This document shows, piece after piece, positions 44,954 to 53,092 of a stretch of DNA of 64,000 nt. The stretch spans positions 1,057,501 to 1,121,500 of the forward strand of contig NZ_AP023032.1 in NCBI RefSeq assembly GCF_019670105.1, read 5' to 3'. The notes beneath the pieces were generated by a model, which saw only the letters and a list, made by a program, of their open reading frames with translations, was not told the DNA's origin and made no database searches. The translations under genes were made by a program, and so were the position numbers. Every line of letters begins with the position of its first letter. Position 1 is the first letter of the stretch. This stretch comes from Agarivorans albus (GTDB lineage Bacteria; Pseudomonadota; Gammaproteobacteria; Enterobacterales; Celerinatantimonadaceae).

Positions 44954-45496
44954 CTATTGTTGAAACAAGCTTGGGTGAGCAAACTGCACTAGTGCCAGCA
45001 GCATGGCATGCACATAGTTATCTTCGCGGGTTGCTAAGCCATTGGTGAGTAGTCCAATGGCGCCGCCTTTTTGCTTAATATTCTTAGTATTAAACAGTTT
45101 GTCCATTAGTGGGCCAAGTTCCTCACCTTGCTCTAGCGCTTGATAAACGCTTGGCGGAAGGGGCATGTTGGCCCCACGCCCTACCGAAAGGTGCTCACCA
45201 CGTGCGATTGCCACATAAGCAAACGTAGCGGGGCCATCTTCAAACATATCCACACCACCCTCAATTGCGGCATAAAAATCGGCAGTTTGGTACTGCTGGC
45301 AGTAACGTAGGCGATTTACTGCACCATCGCGAGTCTGCTGAGTGGTTATGGGTTGTTCGGGTACTAGAGAGGGAGCGTCAATGCCTTGGCAGTCAATCTC
45401 TGCATCTGGGTAATACATCGCGAGGGCTTTAGCAACTGCTCGCACTTTGACTGGGTTACGCGACCCTACCACTACTTTAATACTTTGCTCTGACAT
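44954..45496 (-). CDS. yjjX: Non-canonical purine NTP phosphatase (ITPase/XTPase)
   Basis: A 180-residue member of the YjjX (DUF84) family that hydrolyses inosine and xanthosine triphosphates, keeping them out of nucleic acids. Marks: VVGSRNPVKVRAVAKA at the N-terminus, TRDGAVNRLRYC, and AAIEGGVDMFEDGP. Length is standard. The next minus-strand gene, an SDR, begins about 60 bases upstream of its start, so they may share a transcript. Confidence 0.93.
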   Translation of the reverse strand: MSEQSIKVVVGSRNPVKVRAVAKALAMYYPDAEIDCQGIDAPSLVPEQPITTQQTRDGAVNRLRYCQQYQTADFYAAIEGGVDMFEDGPATFAYVAIARGEHLSVGRGANMPLPPSVYQALEQGEELGPLMDKLFNTKNIKQKGGAIGLLTNGLATREDNYVHAMLLALVQFAHPSLFQQ

Positions 45497-45555
45497 GTTT
45501 ACTGTTCTTCAATTTAGTTGGAAAAGGCGAGGCCCTGATTTAGCAAGTGGCCAAG

Positions 45556-46302
45556 TTATATAGCCAGTTGCTCGGCGATGCTGCCACATGCCACTCGTGA
45601 GTCGATGATTCGGCCATCTCGCTGTGGATCGCTACCGGGGCGAATGTCCCAGTTTAACTGGTACTTTTGATTGATCATTTGCACCAGTTGGTAGAAAGAC
45701 AAGCCTTGCTCATTACCGCCTACATGATATATCCCCGGTTTGGCTTGCTTAGCCAAAGTGACTAAGCACTGCATGCTATGTTCAACAAAGGCCACGGCTG
45801 GTAACCACTCGGTGCTAGCAGCCAAGTAACCTTTCTCAGCATGCATATCTCTAACATGTGTAAGTAGGTTATCTTGCTCGAAGTTGTCGAACATTTGCCA
45901 GCCTAGGCGAGCAATAATGGTATTGGGGTTAGCGGCAAGGGCTGCCTGTTCACAGCTTATTTTGTATAGCCCATAATCATTTACCGCATCTGCGGGATGC
46001 TCTGGGGTGAAAGGGCCGGTGCTCTCTGGGTTAAATACACTTTCGGTGCTGGTAAATAGCATTGGAATATTTTGTTCACCAGCAATGCCAGCCAGACAAG
46101 CCAGCCACTCTTCGGGCCCTGTAGCTAAGTGAAATATTGCATCGATGTGGTTGCCGCGAACATAGCCTAGCTGCTGCGCGCGGTTGGTAATGTCTAGCTC
46201 TTGGCGATTAAAGCCATGTACTGCAATGCCTTGCTTGTCTAGCGCTTGTTTAAGGTAAGGTGCAAGTCGACCATTTAGACCGGTTACTAATACGTTTTGC
46301 AT
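45556..46302 (-). CDS. SDR-family reductase, dTDP-4-dehydrorhamnose reductase-like
   Basis: A 248-residue NAD(P)-dependent extended short-chain dehydrogenase of the RmlD type. It has the dinucleotide motif VTGLNGRLAPYL, a strand with FTSTESVF, and the catalytic tyrosine and lysine in YGLYKISCE. No other rhamnose or LPS genes are near, so nucleotide-sugar reduction is only one possibility. The gene precedes yjjX on the same strand. Confidence 0.8.
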   Translation of the reverse strand: MQNVLVTGLNGRLAPYLKQALDKQGIAVHGFNRQELDITNRAQQLGYVRGNHIDAIFHLATGPEEWLACLAGIAGEQNIPMLFTSTESVFNPESTGPFTPEHPADAVNDYGLYKISCEQAALAANPNTIIARLGWQMFDNFEQDNLLTHVRDMHAEKGYLAASTEWLPAVAFVEHSMQCLVTLAKQAKPGIYHVGGNEQGLSFYQLVQMINQKYQLNWDIRPGSDPQRDGRIIDSRVACGSIAEQLAI

Positions 46303-46376
46303 TGCATAATCTCATCACTTTCTAAGAAGTGGCTATTATGCGGTCAGACGGCGTTAAGCGCTAGAGTAGGGCAAAT

Positions 46377-46727
46377 TTAGTTAGCCAGTATTTGTTCTAC
46401 TTTGTCTTCTTGTAGCCAGCTAATGCAGTAGCGAATAGAGCCGGAAGGTGGGACATTTTTAGCGCCAGCTTCAGCTTCGGCGTATACCGCTTCAAAGTGT
46501 TCGGTAGGTAGTACGCTGTACTGGTAGAACACTTCCATTTCTTCGCGTAAGCCATTTAGCGTGGCGGCCGGAGTGGGATCGATTTTGGCTTGAATGTGGT
46601 ACATGCAAGCGGCAAAAGCATAGTTTTTAAGCGCAGGAAGCTCAGAGCTATCAATGCTTTCATTGGCCACACTGGCTTGAGAACTAAGTAAAATAACAGC
46701 GGCACTAACTATGTGTTTTAATTTCAT
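46377..46727 (-). CDS. Small secreted protein of unknown function
   Basis: A 116-residue protein with signal peptide (to about SVANES) and two cysteines in the mature part (Cys41 in FAACMYH and Cys103 in IRYCISW) that could form a disulfide. The size, signal and cysteine spacing recall periplasmic immunity proteins of the Tai4 kind, but no type VI effector gene is nearby and I would not name it so. Monocistronic on the minus strand. The 550-base AT-rich region behind it separates it from the next small secreted protein. Confidence 0.7.
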   Translation of the reverse strand: MKLKHIVSAAVILLSSQASVANESIDSSELPALKNYAFAACMYHIQAKIDPTPAATLNGLREEMEVFYQYSVLPTEHFEAVYAEAEAGAKNVPPSGSIRYCISWLQEDKVEQILAN

Positions 46728-47278
46728 TGTTACCTTATATATCTAATAGCAATTGCCGTTAAATATGATTTAAATCCATTTACTGTGGCCCAAAAATTAT
46801 CCCAAGCAATGATACTTGTCAAACTAACAAATTGAGATTTTAGGCTTGAAATTATTATTTAATTCGTCATGTAAATTTTAATATTTGTGGTTTGTTAATA
46901 AACATGATCGCTTAAAGTATGCTTATTAACATTAATGCTAAATTATGAAATCGTTTACTTGGCGTTAGTTTTAATTGACTGAAATTTAAAGATTTATGTT
47001 TAAAGTATGATGTTTGGCTGCTTTTCACAGAATTTGCGTAAATAATAGCCACTTAAACTAACAATTAAATAAAAATAACCCTCTGTTGAAATCGATGTCA
47101 TTTTTATTATTTACTGATTACATAATTAATTTCCTGATACTCAAGAAGTGAAAATGCTGTCATTTTTACGTCTGCTTTATATTGTGAGTTTTTTCACAAA
47201 ACTGTCGCAGATTGCACTGCGGAAAATAGCTGGTATAAAACGCAGAAATTACTTTTATCAATAATTGTGAGAAGAAAA
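46728..47278. other. AT-rich divergent control region
   Basis: About 550 bases, strongly AT-rich, between divergent small secreted proteins. TGTCATTTTTA occurs twice in direct orientation (47096-47106 and 47158-47168), 62 bases apart, a possible operator pair. No ORF of note and no RNA gene recognised. Confidence 0.5.
47212..47239 (+). promoter_or_regulatory. Candidate sigma-70 promoter of the 73-residue protein gene
   Basis: TTGCAC (47212-47217) and TATAAA (47234-47239) with a 16-base spacer, about 40 bases ahead of the ATG at 47279. One of the best-looking promoter matches in the window. Confidence 0.6.
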
Positions 47279-47500
47279 ATGCGTAATGTTTTAATCAGCT
47301 CAGTTGCACTAGTGTTCGGTTTAGGTCTTAGCGTAACTACAGTTGCTGCCGAACAACCAAGCAGCAAGCCAGCGCTTAGCGAATTCGATAAAAATGCAGA
47401 GTATTACAATAAAAGCCTAGTAAAAGATGGCTACCGCTTTGGTTGCCGTGTGCACGACGACAACGGCAAATGCACTAAGTTACAGTGGAAGAAACTGTAA
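47279..47500 (+). CDS. Small secreted two-cysteine protein
   Basis: A 73-residue protein; ATG 47279, with a GTGAGAAG purine stretch upstream, gives a signal peptide ending near VAAEQ. The mature part of about 49 residues is charged and carries Cys56 and Cys65 in a GCRVHDDNGKCTKLQ loop, probably disulfide-bonded. No known family is recognised. Preceded by a convincing promoter and followed by a strong hairpin, so it is likely a real, expressed gene. Confidence 0.75.
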   Translation: MRNVLISSVALVFGLGLSVTTVAAEQPSSKPALSEFDKNAEYYNKSLVKDGYRFGCRVHDDNGKCTKLQWKKL

Positions 47501-47511
47501 TAAATAAGCGG

Positions 47512-47536
47512 GCGAGCTTAACGCTATTAAGCTCGC
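47512..47536. terminator. Hairpin shared by converging genes
   Basis: GCGAGCTTAA (47512-47521) and TTAAGCTCGC (47527-47536) pair perfectly over CGCTA. The right arm includes the stop codon of the minus-strand MocR gene. No long T tract. Confidence 0.65.
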
Positions 47537-48957
47537 GCTAAGGCTTGCTGTAAGAGAATCTTTGCCTGTTCGCCAACAATTTTGATGGCTTGCTCTATGC
47601 GCTCACTGGGTTTGTTGGCGTAACTTATGCGTAAACAGTTTTGATATTTGCCAGCTGCAGAAAACAAGCTGCCAGCCGCGATACCAATGTTAAACGGCTT
47701 TAAGTTTTCGTTTAGCACCAAGCTGTCGATTGACTCTGGTAACTCTACCCACAAAAAGAATCCGCCTTTAGGAAAGCTCATTTTACTGCCGCTAGGAAAG
47801 TAGCGCTGTACCCAATGGAGCATCAAATCGCGCCTTGCTTGATACTGCTGCTTTGCCAGTCTGAGGTGTTTTTCGTAGTGCCCTTGCTCGATAAAATCGG
47901 CCACTGCCAGCAGGGGTAAGCTGTTAGCGCCCAGTGAGGTAACAAATTTTAAGTGAGTGAGCATTTGCCCATAACGGCCAGGTGCTACCCAGCCCACACG
48001 CAAGCCTGGGGCAATGGTTTTAGAAAACGACGAGCAAAACAACACTCTATCTTGGCTATCGTAGGACTTTAAACTGCGCGGGCGAGGTGTTTGGTAATAG
48101 CCGTCGCCTAGAATGTCGTCCTCAATAATGGCGAAATCGTACTTCTCGGCCATTTTAAGCAGCTTTAGTTTGTTCTTTTCGGGCATCACATAACCCAAAG
48201 GGTTATTAGATGTTGGGATTAGTTGCAGCACTTTGATTGGCCACTGCTCTAGAGCAAGTTCTAGGGCGGGCAAACTTATGCCGGTTTCTGGATGGGTTGG
48301 GATCTCAATAACTTTCAATTGGTTAGATTGAATCGCCTGCATCGAGCCATAAAAGTTGGGTGAATCAATCGCCACAATATCACCAGGCTGGGTGAGTGCT
48401 TTTAAACTTAACGATAGTGCTTCCTGGCAACCGGCGGTAATTTGGATGTTATCGGGATGAATATGACAACCAGAGTTCTGCATTAGGCGAGCAATTTGCA
48501 CCCGTAACTTAAACAAACCATTGCCTTTTGAGCAGCTAAAAACTTGTTTGCTTTGATACTTAATATTGTCGCTAAGTAAGCGCTGCAATGGTTTTAAACT
48601 GCTTAACTCTGTATCAGGTGAGCCTCTGCCTAAGGCGAGAAAGTGACTATTGCTTTCTGTCATCATAAGCTCTAACACCGCTTGCCAATTGTCGATCGGC
48701 ACAGGGCGTTGCTCTGGTTGGCTGGTTTCTGGCAGCTGTGCGGTGCTTGGAGGTTGTTGAACATAATAACCCGACTTGAGCTTACTGCGAACAAAACCGG
48801 CATCTTCTAACAATCGATAACTCTCTTGCACCGTAGAAATACTTACCCCTCTCGCCTTACTCATCTCGCGAATAGAAGGCAGCTTTTGGCCAACCGGGTA
48901 ATAGGCTTGAGAGATTTGTTCCTTAAGTTCTTGTGCAAATTGCTCGTAGAGGGTCAT
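47527..48957 (-). CDS. MocR-type regulator (GntR DNA-binding plus aminotransferase-like domain)
   Basis: A 476-residue MocR/PdxR-class regulator. ATG 48957 follows AAGGAG by six bases and is preferred to the longer frame from 48996. Residues 1-70 form a GntR winged helix (KLPSIREMSKARGVSISTVQESYRLLE); from about 105 on is a fold-type I aminotransferase-like domain with SPNFYGS, PTSNNPLG, IIEDDILGD and the PLP lysine in SSFSKTIAPGLRVGW. Such proteins use PLP as cofactor or sensor and usually control a divergent gene. Here the divergent gene encodes a DUF1127 protein, as for yjiR-yjiS in E. coli, and the intergenic region carries repeated half-sites. Confidence 0.93.
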   Translation of the reverse strand: MTLYEQFAQELKEQISQAYYPVGQKLPSIREMSKARGVSISTVQESYRLLEDAGFVRSKLKSGYYVQQPPSTAQLPETSQPEQRPVPIDNWQAVLELMMTESNSHFLALGRGSPDTELSSLKPLQRLLSDNIKYQSKQVFSCSKGNGLFKLRVQIARLMQNSGCHIHPDNIQITAGCQEALSLSLKALTQPGDIVAIDSPNFYGSMQAIQSNQLKVIEIPTHPETGISLPALELALEQWPIKVLQLIPTSNNPLGYVMPEKNKLKLLKMAEKYDFAIIEDDILGDGYYQTPRPRSLKSYDSQDRVLFCSSFSKTIAPGLRVGWVAPGRYGQMLTHLKFVTSLGANSLPLLAVADFIEQGHYEKHLRLAKQQYQARRDLMLHWVQRYFPSGSKMSFPKGGFFLWVELPESIDSLVLNENLKPFNIGIAAGSLFSAAGKYQNCLRISYANKPSERIEQAIKIVGEQAKILLQQALARA

Positions 48958-49034
48958 TGGCAACTCCTTAGCCAAAACATCGTTCATTAATAACACAGAG
49001 GAATACAGTTAAGCAAAGTTGCGTAGCAAAGCAG

Positions 49035-49116
49035 TACAGATTGAACATTAACAAGCATTACAGATAGCTATTTGCGGCATCTGTAATGGAAAAATTCTTA
49101 TATTCTGAATCTGTAA
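49035..49116. promoter_or_regulatory. Cluster of four ATCTGTA half-sites, probable MocR operator
   Basis: TACAGAT at 49035-49041 and ATTACAGAT at 49057-49065 point one way; ATCTGTAAT at 49079-49087 and ATCTGTAA at 49109-49116 point the other. The middle pair is a 10-bp inverted repeat (CATTACAGAT/ATCTGTAATG) with a 13-base centre. They fill the space between the divergent MocR and DUF1127 genes, so a MocR binding array is the natural reading. Confidence 0.6.
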
Positions 49117-49173
49117 GCTTGCTTGTTCAAAATTTAAGCTAGAGGGGTAGCTGATTAAAACAAGGAGCGGAAT

Positions 49174-49434
49174 ATGCAGATACAAGTTTCTTTCCATATG
49201 GGGTTTCATGCACTGATTAAGCGCCTTGCCCTGTATCGAGCACGTCGCCGCAGTCGCAGAGCTTTGCTAGCCTTGAATGACGAGTTGCTCAAAGATATTG
49301 GTTTAAGCCGAGCGCAAGCCTTAGCTGAAGGCAGTAAACCTTTTTGGCAAGCAGGTAACGCTGGGCGTAGCCATAGTGACAAAAATAATCGGCAAAGCAG
49401 CGGGCATAAGTTTACTCAAAAACTAAAGGCTTAA
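49174..49434 (+). CDS. DUF1127 (YjiS-like) small basic protein
   Basis: An 86-residue, arginine-rich protein. The DUF1127 core is at about 22-45, with RRSRRALLALNDELLKDIGLSRAQA; in other bacteria this domain is found in small proteins linked to RNA degradation, carbon or phosphate metabolism. Here a hydrophilic tail follows (about 60-86). ACAAGGAGCGG is a strong RBS. It is first in a run with a small ORF and a dihaem cytochrome gene, and probably under control of the divergent MocR protein. Confidence 0.88.
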   Translation: MQIQVSFHMGFHALIKRLALYRARRRSRRALLALNDELLKDIGLSRAQALAEGSKPFWQAGNAGRSHSDKNNRQSSGHKFTQKLKA

Positions 49435-49437
49435 GCG

Positions 49438-49668
49438 ATGCTAGGCAGCTTTGTTACTTTAGCTGCCTTATCTCTAGGTGTTACGCACGTGCGTAAAGCT
49501 AACGGTACTGACACCACAGTTAATAGATTTACATTAAAGCCACTTTTCCTCTATGGTTTAGCCTTAGCAGAGAGATTTTTTCAAGGATGTTATGCGCTTG
49601 CTCAGCGCAGTAATAGTGAATCATCATCTGCTTGTTACCCTTCATGGAAGAAAGGAATAAATGTATGA
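49438..49668 (+). CDS. Small ORF coupled to the RoxA-like gene
   Basis: A 76-residue frame starting 3 bases after the DUF1127 stop, with AAAGG upstream, and ending in an ATGA overlap with the next gene's ATG (49665). Placement and overlap favour a real, translationally coupled gene. The product has a mildly hydrophobic N-terminus (MLGSFVTLAALSLGVTHV), a central helix (FLYGLALAERFFQGCYALAQ) and a polar tail. No family recognised; it might also be mere leader sequence. Confidence 0.5.
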   Translation: MLGSFVTLAALSLGVTHVRKANGTDTTVNRFTLKPLFLYGLALAERFFQGCYALAQRSNSESSSACYPSWKKGINV

Positions 49669-51815
49669 GTAAGGTGTTATCTAGCAAACTGGCTCGTTTA
49701 GGCATCATATTGTTGGTGCTGCTAGTGGTGTATTTATTGATGCTACTAAGCAGTGACAAGGTGAAGAGCATTACCGATGCCTTAACGCCGCCTAATTTGC
49801 CCGAGCTGCAAGTTGTTCACCAAGATGGCTCTTGGCTAAAACAGTATTGGCCAGAGCAAAACTGGGGCAGCAAAGGTGATTATGTTAGTGATGATGCTAG
49901 GAAGTACCATCACATTTCCCAAGGTACTCGCACCATTCCCATTCCTTACCAATGGTTTGTGAGTTTAGAGCAACCCAGCGGCTCACTTTGGTCTTTGCTG
50001 TTGCTAAACGGTTTTTCTGATAATGGCTTGCTTTCGGCAAACGAGTTTTTGCTGCGTTTTGGCTTTATTCGTTCACAAGTTACTGAGCAAAATCCCGATG
50101 GTTTACCTATTGGTTTTGCTCGCACCGATTCCGTTAATTTGCCTGGTTATCCAACCCGTACCGCGGGCATTGGTTTTACTTGTGCGGCTTGTCATACCGG
50201 CCACTTTATTCATGGGGAAGGGGAGAACAAAACCGAGTATGTGATTGATGGCGCTCCCGCCACCACCGACTTAAGTTTGCTTACCGAAACTTTAGCCGCT
50301 GCGCTGGGGCAAACTTTGCTTTCGAGTAAGTTACCCATTTTAGATGGGCGATTTGACCGCTTTGCTCGCCGAGTGCTTGGTGCTAGTTATAGCCCAGCCA
50401 ACAAGCTGTCTTTGGCTGAAGAGTTAGCCAGCATTGTTGCAGCTAGCGAAGGGCAGCAAGATGTTATTCAAGTAAACGAAGGCTTTATGCGCTTAGATGC
50501 GCTAAACCGCATTGGTAACCAGGTATTTGCCGAGAACATTAATCGCCGTGAAAATTACCACGCGATAAATGCGCCAGTTAATTATCCGCATTTATGGAGC
50601 GCTTCTTGGTTTAACTGGGTGCAGTACGATGCTTCAATTATGAGCCCGCTGATTCGCAATGCGGGCGAAGCGATGGGGGTAAATGCCTACGTGGATATGC
50701 AAAGCGCTATGGATGACAATCGCTTTAGCTCGTCAATCCCAATGCAAAACTTAGTGTGGCTAGAACACTTTCTTGGTGGCGAACAACCTAGCCAAACTAA
50801 GGGCTTTTCCGGTTTACAGCCACCTAAGTGGCAATTTGGCCCAATAGATCAACAAAAAGCCGAGCTTGGGGCATCACTTTATCAAGCTAAGTGTCAGGGC
50901 TGCCATTTACCGCCCTTAGACAGCCAAGAGATTTGGCAAGAGCAATACTTTTCACCGATTGTTTATCATCAAAATGGCGAGCAAAAACAAACCGCAGAAA
51001 AAGTACTGCAACTTAAGCTTATTGATTTGTCGCAAGTTGGGACCGATCCTGCTCAGGCAAATGTATTGGCTACTCGCACCTTAAGCACGGCTGGAGTAAG
51101 CAATGTAGCTGCTGCGAACGTGACTCCAGGTTTAGGCATTGATGAAACAATTTGTGGCGAAAACCCTAACCAGCTTTATGGCAGCCAAATGGTTGGCGCT
51201 AACTATTGGAAGAAAAATAACGCTGCGAAGAAAAAAGCAGCCCAGCTGGTGGACTTGCCGGTAAACGATAGCGGCGAAGTATTATTTGGCTTAGCGCTGG
51301 GCGCCATAGTGCAGGAAACCGTTAACGCTTGGTTTAAACAACAGGGCGTGAGTGATAAAGCCCTACAAGCTGAGTTTGAAGGAGGACGCCCCAACTGTAT
51401 TCGAGTCACTTCTGGCTATAAAGCTCGCCCACTGAATGGTGTTTGGGCTACTGCGCCATTTTTGCATAACGGTTCTGTAGCAACATTGCGTGATTTGCTT
51501 TGCCCAGAGGGAGGCGAGCGTCCTAAGTATTTGCAGTTGGGTAACATTGGCTATGACGCGGTGAATCTAGGATTACAGCAGCCTGAAGGTTTTGAAAAAG
51601 TGGCTAACAAAGCGCTGAGAAAAGGTCAGCAATATACCGCTGAAGGCTACTTTATCTTAGATACTTCAATACCGGGTAATCATAACAGTGGCCATCACTT
51701 CTCAGATTTATACGATCCTGGTAAACATTATTTGGATCAACCTAAAGGGGTGATTGGCACTGCCTTTGATTCGCAGCAATGTGACGCGATACTTGAGTAC
51801 CTAAAAACGATCTAA
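49665..51815 (+). CDS. RoxA-like dihaem cytochrome c
   Basis: A 716-residue protein with an N-terminal membrane anchor (residues 11-29) and two haem c motifs, CAACH (173-177) and CQGCH (410-414). The stretch WFNWVQYDASIMSPLIRNAGEAMGV and the C-terminal ARPLNGVWATAPFLHNGSVATL are characteristic of the RoxA/LcpR-like group related to rubber oxygenases and often annotated as dihaem cytochrome c peroxidase. Known RoxA cleaves polyisoprene using O2; most relatives are uncharacterised. ATG 49665 has AAAGGAATAAATG upstream. Location is periplasmic, anchored to the inner membrane. Third gene of the DUF1127 operon, with a terminator following. Confidence 0.85.
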   Translation: MSKVLSSKLARLGIILLVLLVVYLLMLLSSDKVKSITDALTPPNLPELQVVHQDGSWLKQYWPEQNWGSKGDYVSDDARKYHHISQGTRTIPIPYQWFVSLEQPSGSLWSLLLLNGFSDNGLLSANEFLLRFGFIRSQVTEQNPDGLPIGFARTDSVNLPGYPTRTAGIGFTCAACHTGHFIHGEGENKTEYVIDGAPATTDLSLLTETLAAALGQTLLSSKLPILDGRFDRFARRVLGASYSPANKLSLAEELASIVAASEGQQDVIQVNEGFMRLDALNRIGNQVFAENINRRENYHAINAPVNYPHLWSASWFNWVQYDASIMSPLIRNAGEAMGVNAYVDMQSAMDDNRFSSSIPMQNLVWLEHFLGGEQPSQTKGFSGLQPPKWQFGPIDQQKAELGASLYQAKCQGCHLPPLDSQEIWQEQYFSPIVYHQNGEQKQTAEKVLQLKLIDLSQVGTDPAQANVLATRTLSTAGVSNVAAANVTPGLGIDETICGENPNQLYGSQMVGANYWKKNNAAKKKAAQLVDLPVNDSGEVLFGLALGAIVQETVNAWFKQQGVSDKALQAEFEGGRPNCIRVTSGYKARPLNGVWATAPFLHNGSVATLRDLLCPEGGERPKYLQLGNIGYDAVNLGLQQPEGFEKVANKALRKGQQYTAEGYFILDTSIPGNHNSGHHFSDLYDPGKHYLDQPKGVIGTAFDSQQCDAILEYLKTI

Positions 51816-51864
51816 TCTATGTAGGTGCTTATGATTGCACTTAGAACTCTGTATTGTTCTCAAT

Positions 51865-51891
51865 AAAAAAGGGCCCTCAGGCCCTTTTTTT
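51865..51891. terminator. Bidirectional terminator
   Basis: A run plus GGGCC (51865-51875) pairs with GGCCC plus T run (51880-51891) over CTCA; usable by both the RoxA-like gene and the converging dehydrogenase gene. Confidence 0.92.
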
Positions 51892-51904
51892 ATAAGCATT
51901 GGAT

Positions 51905-53065
51905 TTATAGCGCGGCGTTTAGGATTTCGCGGCTAACCTCTAAAGTAATTTTTTTATCTTCACCTAAAGCCACCATTTGGTGTTGCTCTAACTTAGTCAA
52001 CAAAACCTCTACATCGCTAGCGCCTAGTTCGATGTCACTTAAGCGCACTGGAACTTGCATGCTACGGAAGAAGGCTTCGGTAGCGGCAATCGCTTGATCG
52101 ATGCGTTGCTGCTTGTCGCCTTCGCTTATGCCCCAAATACGTTCTGCGTATTGCAGCAATTTGTCGGCTTTTGCTTCACGGCGAATTTTCATTACCGCAG
52201 GTAAAGTTATCGACAAGCTACGTGCGTGGTCAACGCCATAAGCGGCGGTTAACTCGTGGCCCAACATGTGGCTTGCCCAATCTTGCGGCACGCCAGCACC
52301 AATTAAGCCGTTTAAGGCCATGGTGGCTGCCCACATAATGTTAGCGCGAACCTCTAAGTCTTTGCTGCTCTCTTCGGCAAGTGCTTTTGGGCCTTCTTCA
52401 ATTAAAGTGAGTAAAATGCCTTCGGCAAAGCGATCTTGGATTTTGGCGTTTACCGGATAAGTGAGGTATTGCTCCATTACGTGAACAAAAGCATCTACCA
52501 CACCATTGCTTACTTGGCGGGGCGATAAACTTAAGGTTACGCTTGGGTCTAAAACTGCAAACTTAGGGCGCACTGCTAGGGCATAAAAAGGTAATTTAGT
52601 GCCGTCACGGGTGACCACTGCTGCTGGGTTGGTTTCTGAGCCAGTGGCTGGCAAGGTGAGCACTGCTCCTAATGGCAAGGCTGTATCAACCGGGTGTTGC
52701 TTGGCAATAATGTCCCAAGGATCATCGCCTTGGTAACAAGCTGCAGCAGCGATAAACTTGCTGCCATCAATTACCGAGCCACCGCCTACAGCAAGAATGT
52801 AGTCAAGCCCTTCCGCTTTAATTTGTTCAACAGCACGCATAAGCGTGTGATAGCTAGGGTTAGGCTCGATGCCCGAAAACTCAGACCACTGGTGATTTTC
52901 TAAGGCCTTTGCAACTTGGTCATAAACGCCATTGCTTTTGATTGAGCCTCCACCATAGGTGACCAATACTTTGGCATCCGCCGGGATTTCGTTAGCGATG
53001 GTAGCTATTTGCCTCTCGCCAAAATGGATTTGGGTACTGTTTTGGAACGAAAAATTTAACATCAT
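51905..53065 (-). CDS. yqhD: Iron-containing alcohol/aldehyde reductase, YqhD-like
   Basis: A 386-residue group III alcohol dehydrogenase. YqhD of E. coli is an NADPH-dependent aldehyde reductase that removes short-chain and dicarbonyl aldehydes. Marks: YGGGSIKSNGVYDQV, AVGGGSVIDGSKFIA, LPATGSETNP, and metal-binding histidines in the HMLGHELTAAYGVDHARSLSI region. It is probably cotranscribed after the DJ-1/PfpI gene 27 bases upstream, with a LysR gene diverging from that pair. The symbol reflects similarity; orthology is not proven. Confidence 0.85.
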   Translation of the reverse strand: MMLNFSFQNSTQIHFGERQIATIANEIPADAKVLVTYGGGSIKSNGVYDQVAKALENHQWSEFSGIEPNPSYHTLMRAVEQIKAEGLDYILAVGGGSVIDGSKFIAAAACYQGDDPWDIIAKQHPVDTALPLGAVLTLPATGSETNPAAVVTRDGTKLPFYALAVRPKFAVLDPSVTLSLSPRQVSNGVVDAFVHVMEQYLTYPVNAKIQDRFAEGILLTLIEEGPKALAEESSKDLEVRANIMWAATMALNGLIGAGVPQDWASHMLGHELTAAYGVDHARSLSITLPAVMKIRREAKADKLLQYAERIWGISEGDKQQRIDQAIAATEAFFRSMQVPVRLSDIELGASDVEVLLTKLEQHQMVALGEDKKITLEVSREILNAAL

Positions 53066-53092
53066 ATTTCCTTCAATTAACTAGCTTGGCGA

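Noticed and set aside
46377-46727. Naming the 116-residue protein a type VI immunity protein (Tai4-like)
   Set aside because: Only size, signal peptide and two cysteines agree; no effector or secretion gene is near.
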